Assembly (NCBI GenBank): GCA_052174455.1
Contig: JBQMRP010000012.1
Coordinates: 1-64,000 of the forward strand
From: Arsenophonus sp052174455
GTDB lineage: Bacteria > Pseudomonadota > Gammaproteobacteria > Enterobacterales > Enterobacteriaceae
Direction: 5' to 3'
Length of the DNA: 64,000 nt
A program made the translations under genes and the position numbers. The notes below the pieces were generated by a model. That model had not been told where the DNA came from, did not search any database, and worked only from the letters and a program-made list of their open reading frames with translations. Positions 9,569 to 20,999 of this stretch are shown here, piece by piece (positions within the stretch are counted from its first letter, which is position 1; the number at the start of each line of letters is the position of its first letter).

Positions 9569-10882
9569 TTATTTGCTTAGTAATATCTCATCTAAGGCTG
9601 ATTTATTAATTTTTAGAATTGAGTTTTTATCTATTGCTTCCCACTATTCCTAGTAAAACTTCAATGACTTATTTTTCTAGCGCAAAATTATAAATACTAT
9701 CTATTCATTCTTTATTTTTCTTATAGTATTCGATCACTTCAGTGAGATTTTTATAAGATGAAGCCTTCTCTTCAATCAGTGATTTTATATGAACATAATT
9801 TTCAGTTAATGAGTTTTTATTGATATTCTATTAATAATAAACCAACAATGACGCGATGTTTAGCTTATTCTTTAAATATTTCATGTGGTAATTTTAATAC
9901 CTGTTTTTCGTTGTTATCAAGATGTTGTTCTGCTTGTCTACGTAACACATTATTTCATTGTTAATAAAAACAGTAGTGCTCATTAATTTTTTCCTTAATT
10001 AAATATATCAAATATTTATATCTTGATTCAATTACTAGCAGCTGTTTTCAGTTCACGCTCCATATTTTTATGTACTTTGTACGTAAAATTTCCATTGAAG
10101 CATTAAAAACACCAAACTACTTGATAAATTATTCAGTCAGTCCTGGTAATATGCGCTCCCATTTTTCACTTTCTTTAAGGTGATAGCAAATTAGCCGTTT
10201 TTTATCTTTTAAATTTTTTGGGTGATAATGATAATCAGATAAAAATAAATATCGATGATAAATTTCATCTTCCTGATTATCTATATATAGCATTTTTAAA
10301 ACCGTAAATCATGCGATCTTGACTAATTGGTAGCATAAAGTTACTCATAATCACCTTTAAATACTTCATTATCAATTATGTCTTTAAAATTGATAGTTAC
10401 TCTCATCTGAACCAACTTTTTATTTTGGCTTTTATCAAGTCAATTGTTTCTTGCGTAATGTTTTTAGTATTGTGTCAATATCTTTATCTTTTATAATAAT
10501 TAGTTTTTAACTTTAAAATTTTCTAAATTCTTTAATTCAATTTTTGGATAGACTTCAAATTCAACGATATAGATAAATCTTCACCTATTTTAAACTATTC
10601 AGATTGATATCTTATTACTCCAGTTGGATTAATTTTTTGTCTATAATTGCATTAATAAAATGACGCTGCATTATATCGTCAAGAACATCCCGAAATACAG
10701 GAGCACCATATCGTTGCTTAACAATATTTATTGGCACTTTTCTTTTATGAAAACTATCAATGCACACTTTTTAATACATTAAAGAATTTAGTATTCATTA
10801 ATTTTTCAATATTAGTGTTAGGAGTAGTAATTATTATACAATACGTCACTAAGTTTTGAATTGTTTCAGCAGAAACTCGCAT
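9569..10882 (-). pseudogene. tig: tig (trigger factor) pseudogene
   Basis: Minus-strand remains of the ribosome-bound chaperone trigger factor. From ATG at 10882 the sequence MRVSAETIQNL parallels E. coli MQVSVETTQGL. Across small frameshifts it continues with matches to the ribosome-binding loop region (DSFHKRKVP against DGFRKGKVP) and to IVKQRYGAPV. Many stops and indels follow. The last plausible stop, at 9569, gives about 1.31 kb, close to the 1.30 kb of E. coli tig. Synteny bolA-tig-clpP is exact. The gene is non-functional. Confidence 0.9.
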
Positions 10883-11247
10883 GTTGTTATCTCAAAAAAT
10901 CTTAGTACTCGGACAACTCCAGAGTAAATGTTATCAGATACTAGCTTTGATAATATCGATTGATCTGAAACTCGGTTTTATCCACTATATTTGAAGAGTC
11001 TATCTTAAATAAAAGTGTTCTAAAACCTCATAAGAATTAACCAGACCTTATATAAATGCATAAGGTGTTGAGTTGAGAAAAAGCAAATACTAAAAATAGT
11101 AAACATTTTAAATATTGCTTTTGTAGAAAAATTGATATAACTGGCTTAGAATAAGATAAAAAAAGATAAAATATATTTTATTAATAACAATTATTTGCTA
11201 AATAATATCCTGCTAAATTAGCATAATTATCTATTTCTTAATCTCAA
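10883..11247. other. bolA-tig intergenic region
   Basis: These 365 bases lie between the bolA stop and the tig pseudogene start. They are AT-rich with no supported gene. A 7-bp inverted repeat (ACCTTAT/ATAAGGT) lies at about 11043-11064 without a T-tract, so I do not call it a terminator. Confidence 0.4.
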
Positions 11248-11586
11248 TTAATTTATTCCCCCACCACGACAAACTGGGGAAGGAAAGACTTTCTGTTGGA
11301 CTTGTTGCCATTCAGTTGGAGTATATGTATGTAATACCAATGCATGAACACTATTATTATAAGATAATTTATCTGCTAATAATTGATAAACAGCTTGGTG
11401 ACGAGCAACCATCCTTTTTGTTACAAATTTTTCAGTCACTAAAATAACTTTAAAGTGACTTTCAATACCTTGTGGAACATTATGTTGATTACTTTCATCT
11501 AATACCATTAAATACACTGGCGAAAAAGCGCATTCCAGTTCTTCTTCAATTTGTTTACGTATGGTTTGTATAGGTTTATATATCAT
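11248..11586 (-). CDS. bolA: BolA family transcriptional regulator / Fe-S trafficking partner
   Basis: Small BolA-fold protein, 112 residues (E. coli 105), with a few extra N-terminal residues. The core is clear: DESNQHNVP, ESHFKVILV, the RHQAVYQLL helix, HALVLHTYT and the C-terminal CRGGG. In E. coli, BolA affects cell shape and partners with monothiol glutaredoxins. It sits upstream of tig as in enterics and diverges from the yajG-ampG pseudogenes. An internal Met could shorten the N-terminus, but the ATG at 11586 keeps a frame with family-like residues (IRKQIEEEL). Confidence 0.93.
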   Translation of the reverse strand: MIYKPIQTIRKQIEEELECAFSPVYLMVLDESNQHNVPQGIESHFKVILVTEKFVTKRMVARHQAVYQLLADKLSYNNSVHALVLHTYTPTEWQQVQQKVFPSPVCRGGGIN

Positions 11587-11857
11587 ATTAAATGACTCTT
11601 TTTAGTTTAATTTACTAAGTAAACATTTAGAGGCTAACAAAATAATTAATTTTTTTATTATTACTAACTAAGATTTATGCAATATCAGTTAGAAACAAGA
11701 TTAGATTTTAATAAATTACGATTAAAGTAAATTAGTATAATCCAGGCTATTTTAGTGGTTTCTTTACTCAATACCAATAACTTTCTGGCATACCAATAGT
11801 AAAATACTAAAATATGGTAACGATTAAACTAATTAATGCTAAATAGGTTGAGAAAAC
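11587..11857. other. Divergent bolA/yajG intergenic region
   Basis: These 271 bases lie between the divergent starts of bolA and the yajG pseudogene. They must hold the bolA promoter. No confident -35/-10 pair is assigned. Confidence 0.35.
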
Positions 11858-12468
11858 ATGTTAAAAAATAGCTTTCGTTTAATCATTGCTCTATTAATCC
11901 CATTAAGTTTGATAAGATTTATTGTCACAAGTAACACCCTGTCTATCGAGCCAAATATTACACTCCTAACTCAAGATCCGACCATAAAATCAATTTCAAT
12001 CAATATTACTAGTATTGATAAAATAAGCTTAACAGCACTTGCCAAAGTTAATTGTAATTCAATACTAGCCGTATTAAAATTCTCTCGCGATTTACGCTAT
12101 TTCTTACAATAAGCATTAGAAAAACAGATGATCGCCAGAGGTTTTAATGATTAGCGCTACAGCTAATGTAAATTTACAAATTGCTCTAAATAACTTGCAT
12201 ACTGATATACAAGAAGGTAGCTCACATCATAATATTACTGTCAATATTGCAATTATTCTAGTAGCTATAGCATATAATGGTTCCACCAGTACGCGTACCC
12301 TCTATACGCGTAGCTACAATAAACAATGGCTTCTTGATTCTAGTAACGAAAAATTTCTAATGCTATGAATAAAGTGTTAACGGAGATTATTGCTGATATG
12401 GCTAATGATCCTGAAACAAGCCAGTTCATGAAAAAAATACACAATAAATTTTTTAGTGTTTTTAATTA
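11858..12468 (+). pseudogene. yajG: yajG (lipoprotein YajG) pseudogene
   Basis: Three fragments in different frames together match the roughly 192-residue lipoprotein YajG. Frame 1 has a leader without the lipobox cysteine, then PTITL-like and LAKV segments to SRDLRYFLQ, then a stop at 12110. Read-through gives ALEKQMIARGF, matching the family's EKQMTARGY. After frameshifts come NLQIALNNLHTDIQEG (12147 onward) and IIADMANDPETSQFMKK (12364 onward). It diverges from bolA and precedes ampG, as in E. coli. Confidence 0.9.
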
Positions 12469-12514
12469 ATATTTTGCTAGCAATACATATATTTGATAAT
12501 AATATAGAAACAGT

Positions 12515-13990
12515 ATGACTGTAAAAAAACTATTTGAACATTTTATCCAACATTGTCATGAGTGCTATTTTTGTTAGATTTTGTGTTAGAGATTGCAGAT
12601 GGCACGTACCGTAAGTACTTTGTACGTTTAATTGATGGTCGAATATATTGATATTAAAACGATCAGTTTTTCATTAGTTTCGGCAAAGGTTATGTATTAA
12701 AATTTCTTTGGTCACCATTAAAGGTGATTGCTACACGCCTATCATACATAGAGAGGCGTCATGGTTGATTATTTATCACTTAGATTTTTCTGATTATCTC
12801 AAAATTTCAGCAATAGGATTTTACAAATCAAAAAGAGAACCTTTTCCGATTAACTGTATTTACGGTTCTGCTGATCTTCTGGTCCACATCAGAAGATATT
12901 ATTTTTGAAATTATAAACTGATTTATTGTCAGTAGAAGAGCATGTTACTGGTACGGCGCGATATCCGTTATGGGTTATTGTATTTAGTATGTTAATTTGC
13001 AGTGGATTAGCTTTATAGTTGATCGATTATTTTGTTACTTAACAGAAACTTTATCTACTGATAACTAACTTAATGTTAGCTGGTATTACGCAATACTATC
13101 GCTAAATGACTGCTAATATGATCTCTTCATCCAGAAAATTATATGAAGCAATTTATGAACACTTCGTAAAATTTTAGGCGTAAAATACCTGACTTACCTT
13201 ATATTATTGATCATTTTTTTATAAAATGAGCTATGCATTTATTAGAGCGCTTAGTACTAATTCTCTATTAAATAGACTTGGTTTTTTGACTGTGAAGTGG
13301 AGATCTACCAATAAAACTTTTGACTATTTACAATTATTCTTATCGCTTTATATGGCGGTTATGTTTTTATAAAAATTTCTTATTGAAAGCTTTATTTATT
13401 TTTAGTTTTTTACAGGAAATTTCTAATTTTTATTATTAGTTTTTAACATAACAGCTGTCAATATTTATCACAGCAGTGTTTTCTTTAATTTAAAAATCCT
13501 CTATGGCATTGAAGACCTTCTTCCTTTGTCGTACTACTTACTGACGATTTTTAATTATTACATTTCTTCAACTTAATCTTCTTGCTGTTAGTCTTATTTG
13601 CTTGAATGGGTTTATGTTTAACTTATGAAAAGCCGTGCTCATGAGTAAATATAATTGTTCGTTTTTTTATTTTTATTTCTATCGTTATTTCATTGCCGAG
13701 TATTTTTATTATTAATATGGAAACAATTTTTATCTTATGTTCAACAAACAGCCCGGTTTATACATTTAACTTATTTTAAGCAATCGTATAAGTTAGCTAT
13801 TATATGTCTAGGCATCTTAAAATAGATATATTTATTTATTAGTAATAAAACAGTTTTTAAGCTATTTTCGCGGTAGGCAAATTAATTTAATTATATAACT
13901 GATTTAACTAAGATTTAAAATTTTAATTGATAAATAATAAATTATTAATTTAAGGTAAAATATTTGATACTATTGATTTTATTTTAAGCG
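12515..13990 (+). pseudogene. ampG: ampG (muropeptide permease) pseudogene
   Basis: Remains of the 12-TM permease that imports anhydromuropeptides for cell-wall recycling. From ATG 12515, KKLFEHF parallels the family N-terminus. Then VEYIDIKTISF matches VENIDLKTIGF, and across frameshifts SVEEHVTGTARYPLWV and SGLAL match the EERGAGAAISVLGY...GGLAL region. The C-terminal half is hard to follow. Expected length (about 1.47 kb) and position after yajG both fit. Confidence 0.8.
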
Positions 13991-14211
13991 AAATACCAGA
14001 TATTGCCCCTGGCACAATAGGATAAAACAGAAATATCAAAATAATTCAATATTAAACATTTTACTAAAAATATAACACTTATATAAAAATATTTATATAA
14101 GTTATTTATTATTGATTATTATCAAATAATGATTGATAGAAGGTGATTTTGATAATCTATCAATAAAATCCTATTTTGTGTAGGAAACAAATTTTATCAT
14201 TTCGCGTAATT

Positions 14212-15447
14212 ATTACAAAATCTGGTGTATAATGGCCAGGCTATTTCCTACTCTGATGCTTCATAAATCTGTTCTCCACTTTAAATTTAAGTTATTTACC
14301 ATACTCAATAAGGTCAAACACAAAGTTTGGTTCTCATTAGCCAGCTACTACTTTCTAAGTAGGTAGGGGGAGTAGTTTAAATAGCATTGAAAGAGTCATT
14401 TTTCTTGAATTACAGTTCCTTTTGATATTGCTCTCCAGCTTCTTCATTTCAATAGGGTATTTTTACTAAAAATCTTCCAACAAAACATTAAAAGTTTTAT
14501 TGGCGACATTAATTCTCTGTGCTAACCAGATCTTCCTAGCAAACTTAGAATCTTAACTTTCAGTTACATACCTTTTTGGGGTGAAACTAGTACATTAGCT
14601 ATTTTGTATAGATAATAGCGTTGGTGGCACATATCTGAGAACATCTTTACCATTGCATTCCAAAAAAATCAAGCACCGTGTCCCCGTACTAAGTCTAGGA
14701 AATACAGTTAACTCCCGCACGCTTACAAGTTATTGATAAGTTTAACTAGTTCACTTCTAACTCTCGATAAAAATTTTCGAGCGCAATGACCTACTTGCGT
14801 CCATGCAGTAATGTCAATAATAACTAGTAGGTAAAAAGAATCATCTTGCCTAACAGATGGGTATATGCCCATTGGCCAAGAAATAAATGTAGTGTGTATC
14901 GCTTAAATCACACAGCTACTACTGCCTGCTCTCTTCAAGTCATTGCTATTTCAATCTGTTGATACTATCAGTAAAAGACTATATTCCTTCTTATCAAGAA
15001 TCGCCCAAGAACTTCGTAAAATTTACTATTGGTTATGACTTATAGCTATCCTGCCATGATAGAAACTATTTGATATTTTACACGCTTCAGATAAGGCGTT
15101 TAGTAACGAATTGTTAAAGAATATTTCGTTGCCACTGCGATCTGCTGATCTTAGGCACTTTAATTTAAAGATTCCCAATATGGGTCTGTATGATTCGCTG
15201 AGGCAAATAACTGCTACAGTTGATAGGCAATAACACCTGTCAATAAAACAGCGTTGAGGATGTTATCGCAGGCATGGCTTCGAGCACCGCTTCAAAAGAT
15301 CTATTTATCAATTTTCTAGCATAATTACGGATGATTTCATACAAGGGATTAGAATAATATCTCTCTGATGTTTAATTATTTATTAAATTAATCAGAATGA
15401 TACCGTCATTATCTTTAAATTTTCATATACCAGAAATCAGCATAACT
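14212..15447 (-). mobile_element. IS256-family remnant, near complete
   Basis: Both ends are recognisable: the right inverted repeat at about 14212-14232 (AAAATCTGGTGTAT) and the left at about 15425-15447 (ACCAGAAATCAGCATAAC). The transposase reads on the minus strand with many stops and frameshifts. Span is about 1.24 kb. No target duplication could be confirmed by eye. Confidence 0.85.
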
Positions 15448-16261
15448 CATTTATCTTAGTGATAATATTGTCATTCAAATCCTGCGATAAATAACAATGA
15501 CGTTTCTATAAAAATAAAAGATTTCTATAATAATGCTGGTTGATGCAGGCAAATTGCCGGAGGTTTGTTCATAACTTAATGATATAAGTATATTGTGTGA
15601 ACCAACATCGGTTATTAAAGAAAATGAATTTTCTCTCTTATTCAGGATTGAATAACGAAAAAAAGAGTTAAAAGTAGCAATAACTAGCTTTTATAAAAAG
15701 GTACCGGAGCGGGCGTGCCCCGCCGGTAAATCACTGGTGCTCATTGAGTTACTATTGGAGATTTTTAAATGTTTAAAAAATAAAACTGTTGGATATAGAA
15801 AATTATCTATAGAAAACGCCTTAGATATGCGTCTATATAATAAATCACGTATTGCATAAACGTTTTAATTGACTTTTTTGATGCAGGATTTTTTGGTTAA
15901 AACGGTCAATTAGGTACTTAAATTTATACCTGCTGGAAAAGTTATTATAGATATGGTTACCATTCCTGCGGATCTTAAAAAACTTTATATATTACAAATT
16001 TATTTAAAAATAAAGAAAAATTTAGCGATAATTTACTCTACGTAAAATTTAATTATCATCAAAAGATGGATGTAAAAAAATTGAATACCAATTTGGTTAC
16101 CTTTCCTTATCTATTGCAATTGATGTAGAATAAAAATTAATAATCGAATCTGTTCAAGTGGTTTAAATGGGGTATTTTAAATATAAATATATCCAGAACG
16201 GTACTGACAGATAAAATTATCTACTTTTGTAGTAAACAATAGAGGTAAGAACTATATACAT
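15448..16261. other. Unidentified debris downstream of rpoH, possible coding fossil
   Basis: No intact gene. A GC-rich hairpin lies at 15703-15727. From about 15766 the plus strand has an ATG with a TTGGAG Shine-Dalgarno, followed by frames broken every few tens of codons. A longer piece near 15985-16130 reads NKEKFSDNLLYVKFNYHQK and continues into KLNTNLVTFPYLLQL. I do not recognise the family. Confidence 0.3.
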
Positions 16262-16298
16262 AAAAAAGACGCTTACCTTACAAGTAAACGTTTTTATT
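16262..16298 (-). terminator. Bidirectional Rho-independent terminator downstream of rpoH
   Basis: An 8-bp stem (16269-16276 with 16284-16291, one G-U pair on the minus-strand RNA) has a 7-base loop. On the minus strand it is followed by CTTTTTT and on the plus strand by a TTTTATTTT tract. It lies about 140 bases past the rpoH stop, which suits termination of rpoH. Confidence 0.55.
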
Positions 16299-16437
16299 TT
16301 AAAAGATAATAATCAAAATAAATTTTTGACTATCTTTTTATTTTTCAGCAATTTATATAATTTTTGCCAAACTTTAAAAATTGGCTGAATAAAAAAATTT
16401 TAGCTAGGTTTTTATATCGTACTAGCGTAGCTTATTT

Positions 16438-17286
16438 TTAAGCTTCCATTGCTAACCGAAGCTTTTTCATGGCATTTTTTTCTAGTTGACGAACACGTTC
16501 AGCAGATACATGATATTTATCGGCTAAATCATGTAAAGTGGTTTTGTTTTCTTCATCAAGCCAACGCGTACGAATGATATCCTGACTACGGTTATCTAAC
16601 ATAGATAGTGCCTGTGTTAATTTATCAGTAGAATGGTTTTCCCAATTATCTTCTTCAATGCTATCAGCAAAATCAGAAGATTTATCCTGTAAATATAAAA
16701 CTGGAGCAATAGTCGTATTTTCATCATCATCATTCATATCGTATGCCATATCTTGTGCAGCCATTCGCGATTCCATTTCACGAACATCCTTGCTGGTTAC
16801 ACCAAGTTCCTTGGCAACCATATCAACTTCAGTTTGATTAAACCATCCGATACGTTTCTTATTCTTACGTAAATTAAAAAAAAGTTTACGTTGAGCTTTA
16901 GTAGTTGCAACTTTAACTATCCGCCAATTACGCAATACATATTCATGAATTTCAGCTTTAATCCAATGAACGGCAAATGAAACTAAACGCACGCCAATCT
17001 CAGGATTAAAACGACGAACAGCTTTCATTAAGCCAATATTACCTTCTTGTATCAAATCTGCTTGTGGCAATCCATAACCTGAATAATTACGTGCGATATG
17101 AATAACAAAACGTAAATGAGAGAGTATAAGCTGTTTAGCGGCATTTAAATCACCATGATAATGCAGCCGTTTTGCATATTCTTGCTCTTCCTCTGCAGTC
17201 AGCATTGGATAAGCATTAGTTGATCGCATATAAGATTCAATGCTACTTTGTGGAATTAATGCTAATGATTGCATATCTTTGATCAT
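16438..17286 (-). CDS. rpoH: RNA polymerase heat-shock sigma factor RpoH (sigma-32)
   Basis: Directs RNA polymerase to heat-shock promoters for chaperones and proteases. At 282 residues it nearly equals E. coli (284). Visible are region 1.2/2.1, region 2 (DLIQEGNIGLMKAVRRF), the RpoH box just after it (QRKLFFNLR), which distinguishes sigma-32 from other sigma-70 proteins, and region 4.2 with the helix-turn-helix (LHDLADKYHVSAERVRQLE). Upstream the ftsX pseudogene remains, then IS relics, so the ancestral ftsY-ftsE-ftsX-rpoH order is broken and rpoH must rely on a promoter in 17287-17515 or in the ftsX remains. Whether the translational thermosensor of E. coli rpoH is kept cannot be judged by eye. 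Confidence 0.97.
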   Translation of the reverse strand: MIKDMQSLALIPQSSIESYMRSTNAYPMLTAEEEQEYAKRLHYHGDLNAAKQLILSHLRFVIHIARNYSGYGLPQADLIQEGNIGLMKAVRRFNPEIGVRLVSFAVHWIKAEIHEYVLRNWRIVKVATTKAQRKLFFNLRKNKKRIGWFNQTEVDMVAKELGVTSKDVREMESRMAAQDMAYDMNDDDENTTIAPVLYLQDKSSDFADSIEEDNWENHSTDKLTQALSMLDNRSQDIIRTRWLDEENKTTLHDLADKYHVSAERVRQLEKNAMKKLRLAMEA

Positions 17287-17514
17287 TGATATCCTCTTTA
17301 AATTTAATAAACTAAGAGTTTTTCTAAATAAAAAGTTTATATTTTAGTAGATTCCATTACTACTGAATGATTAATTTGATATTAAGTAGTTTAGCGCTGC
17401 TCGATATTGAAATATTACCCTAACTCATATTGCATCAAGTTTTAATTTTGACAAAAAATCAGTATAAAAGTTCAATATTTATCCCTAAAAATAATTTTTA
17501 GAGAAAATACCATG

Positions 17515-18320
17515 GTATGGAAATATCTCAAATATTGAGCTGTATCCAACCCAAGCCGCTCTAACTAGCCAATCATCTAGTTAACCAGTATAACCTAATA
17601 GCCCCTTATTCTATAAAACCCTTGAATATGAAATGTAGCGTCAAATATACCAGGTACTTTTCTAACAGTACCGGTCAGTTAAGATTCTAATCTTGTAGAA
17701 AGTATTAATGATAGTAAAACATCAAAGAATTCCTATATAATATCACTCATTAAGAGTGGGTACATAATAAAATCATCTGTTGTCTTAATCAACTTAATGA
17801 CATTAATTGTGCTCCTTCGAACAAAGATATTTATCTTATCTATTGGCAATCACTAAAAGCACCGCCATGATCATTAAAATATCAATCACCATTACAATTT
17901 TTCTAATCAGACCCTATTAATGGGCATAAACAGGTAAACCAACTAACTGCGTCCATCTAAACATCTTTAATTTCAGAACTAATTAATCTATTTATTACGT
18001 ATGTCTATCAATAACTGTAATTTAAAAATTAATTTTAAATGTGACAATTACTCTACTGTTGGTCGAGGATTTTCTTCTGACAGCAGGTCTAACGCTGCGA
18101 TGAATTATCCTGACCAATTGTAGAACTCAATCATGACTTTTTCCGGAACAGGTAATTAACACTTTTTATACTATTTAATGACTTAAGTTAAGTAACTGTC
18201 TGCTCAGCACTTTTTTTCATTCAATGACTTATCCAAATAAATGGTTAATTTGAGTTTGTGATAGTGCATGTTATGTCGATTTATTGTTAGGAAATTGAAC
18301 CCACCTTTTTTCATTGAAGA
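17515..18320 (-). pseudogene. ftsX: ftsX (cell-division ABC transporter permease) pseudogene, 5' end cut by IS91 relic
   Basis: Minus-strand remains of FtsX, partner of FtsE in activating septal peptidoglycan hydrolases. Fragments in shifting frames match in order: EFYNWSG and ALDLLSEENPRPTV (family EFRNWSG, ALDMLEENPLPAV), ILMIMAVLLVIAN (family VLMVAAVFLVIGN) and MIGWLVRAAW near the C-terminus (family MIGWVAAWLA). The N-terminal part stops at an IS91-family relic at about 18320. It lies just upstream of rpoH, its ancestral place. Many stops: dead. Confidence 0.85.
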
Positions 18321-19988
18321 TCAAAAACCACTCCTATCTCCTAAAATGAGATAGGATCATTTATTGGGTCTGTTATAAGTTAAAACTTAATCGGATAGTA
18401 TGTTTTTAAATATAACACTATAATTTTAGAGGGATTAATCCTAAGCTTAACTTAACAATCCTTGATTTTCTTCATTTTTATTAATTCTTGTTGACAACAA
18501 TTTCATTGCCTATTTGCTAAATTAAGCACGACTAGAAATTGGGTTATCGCTACACAGAATACATTTATATAAAACTGTGTGTATGGAATCCCCCTCCCTT
18601 TCATAAGAAAGGGGAACCTCGGTTTCTTGGGTTTTTACGGAATTTTATCTTCACCGACTTCTACACCTTCGATAATAGTCTACTTTGTTGATGATCCAAT
18701 AAAAATTATAATAACACAATATCTTAATATGGTTAGCTGGAATATTATTGATATAGCGTTCAATCATCTCTTTTTGCATTAGTGTCTGCTGCTGGTCTTG
18801 TTGAGTGAGATGGTTATAGTAATGATGTACGAGATATAGTTCTCCCTGTGTAATGCCGCAAGTTTTAAGGTGAATACTAGAATTAAGCTAGCACCCATAC
18901 TGGTTTATAGTATGGCAGATCCTTTTATCTTTTTAGTAAAGTGCACTTTCCAATAACGTCTGCACTATCCTTTTTAGGTACGCTGATATTTCTTCCTGTG
19001 CGGAGGATATACTACAGACCAGAAAAGACAGCGGAATTTATCAGATCATAGTTGTGACATAGCAGCTGGATAACAAAGTCTCGTAAAATTTTTTCGACCA
19101 CTCTTTTTTTGAATAACAGATTACCTCATATAACATATTTAATATCAAGGCTACTATGAGTGACGGAGATATAAGCAGCCGATGTTGATTGAGTTGTCAA
19201 GCATAAGTGTTCAAGGTATAGAAGATACAAATTTGATATTTTGTTTGCGTGTGCCCACTCTGGCATAAGTACGGAATAGCTGGTGCAAAATAAGGCGTTG
19301 AGTTACAGCTAGTTATTATTGAAAAAACCAAAGAAGATGAGGTATATTAAAGGTAAAGTATTGCTAGTTATAGTTAGGTAAATATAAACTTGTTGTGCTA
19401 ATTTACTGCTCGATAGATTTTAAGTTATATGAACTACAGGTTTTTGTTTAGAGTTTTGACAGATAAAGGGTGGTGGAATTATTCAGGAGAGACACAAGCA
19501 GTAGGATCGATCATCTATAATAAAAAAGTGTTGCAGTCAAGTATTTACTCAACAGATAAACGAATCTACAACTTAATACTTTCACCGTGTTTTTCAAAAA
19601 AAAAATTATTCTAGCCATTATCAATAGTAAAAAGCAGCTTAGTAGGGCGGAGAAATATAATGTTAGAGTAAATTACTCTGTGAGTGGGTCTCTTCTCTTC
19701 GCTAATAAAATAGAAAAAATTATCCTGTTCGTATTTGTCAGGTCTATCAGACTAGTGATCCCCATGTTTGTTTCATAGAGAAAAGAGATAAAAATAATCC
19801 TCAGGTCCCGTATAGGTAATAAATTCATAGGTAAGGATACTTTCAGTTATCCCAATCGGTGTAATTGTATCCTAGTAGGTCATCGGCCTTGGTCTGTTTT
19901 GGGTTGCTAAAAACTCGGGTAATCATAACTAGAAGTGGATAATACTTATATGTCAAGAAAAAAATTGAGGACCGAATTGAACACACTA
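18320..19988 (-). mobile_element. IS91-family remnant, copy 1
   Basis: Read on the minus strand, fragments match an IS91-type (HUH rolling-circle) transposase: NQHRLLISPSL at the position of the HPHIHVSVT block, WKVHFAKK-like and LRHYTGR blocks, MIERYINNIPANH-like (family MIQRYISHIPARH), and a C-terminal Cys-rich segment near 18520-18590. The boundaries are those shared with copy 2 (25245-26905). It lies within the former ftsX/ftsE region. Short plus-strand open frames at 18579-18782 and 19429-19778 are chance. Confidence 0.75.
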
Positions 19989-20039
19989 CTGTACATCTTA
20001 TTTTAAGTGTTATAAAAACTTAGTGAGCTTACTATAAAC

Positions 20040-20990
20040 CCTTTTAGGTTGAAATGAGATTATAAAACTATTCAAATAAACAAGAGATATACCTTATCTC
20101 TCACATCCTAAAAGATAGTATAGTTTTTGAATAATTCAGGTTAACATTAAATTTATCTTTCATAGACTCCAATGGAGTTTTACTACCGAATACAGATTCG
20201 GTAATTTTCATTGTACAGCTAAACATATCTATGCGGGGTGATTTCAATCTCTTGAGCAGAATTAAAAATGATAGCTTTACAGCCTAATTTCTCCATGCGC
20301 CATTAAATTAAATCTCTCGATCATATCATTTTGTTTGAGGATGCATTGCAAGATAACTCCATATTATCTATATCAATTTATATCTATGTACACAAACAGT
20401 TGAATTTCTCTTTTTTGGTAAAAAATATTGTTGTAGACCAAAAAAAGTGATCTATAAATTTTTTGCTATTATCGATTTAAGTACCTGATAGAAGTAATCA
20501 TAAGACACGTTTGATTAAAATCACGTAAGAAGCGTTGAGTATTTTTGGCCATGGTTTTGGATTTGTATAGACAAATAAAAACTCATCGAGTAGTATGAAC
20601 TATGGCTATAAAAAGATAATGTTATAAAGTTTCGTTTTGGCATTTGCAGAAGATATTTACATCTCGTAAATACAATGAAGCTTATAGGTTTTAAACCCTT
20701 TATCCTTTAGCTTCGGATTTTCCCCTTCTCATTTCACGCAAATCCCTGTGCTGCGTAAGCAGCAATCTATCCTAAATCAAGATCCTACGGGTTTAAGAAT
20801 TCGCATATATTGGTAAACTCTCTTCTCAGTAGAGCAATAAGAGGAAAAAAGGTTTTTCAGGAAAACGACTATGGTTTCTGAGCGCATGTCGATATTATTA
20901 TTGATAAATGATGTGAATATGGCTCTAATCATTAGCCTATGATAGAAAAATTGTTGGTAGAAATTCAATTTATATTATTGAATAATAAAT
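20040..20990 (-). mobile_element. IS481-family remnant
   Basis: Minus-strand fragments match an IS481-type DDE transposase: RCLRSTGI (family RCLRRHGV), FKTYKLHCIYEM (family FKDYEPGFVHIDVKYL), NTQRFLRDFNQTC (family NAQRFLRDLNQAC), MIERFNLMAHGEI (family MVERFNGRIADV) and SYHFNSAQEIEITPHRYV. Frames are broken throughout. It occupies the place where ftsY/ftsE are expected. Confidence 0.75.
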
Positions 20991-20999
20991 AATTTTCGC

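Noticed and set aside
18579..19778. Short plus-strand open frames
   Set aside because: They are on the opposite strand of an IS91-family transposase relic.
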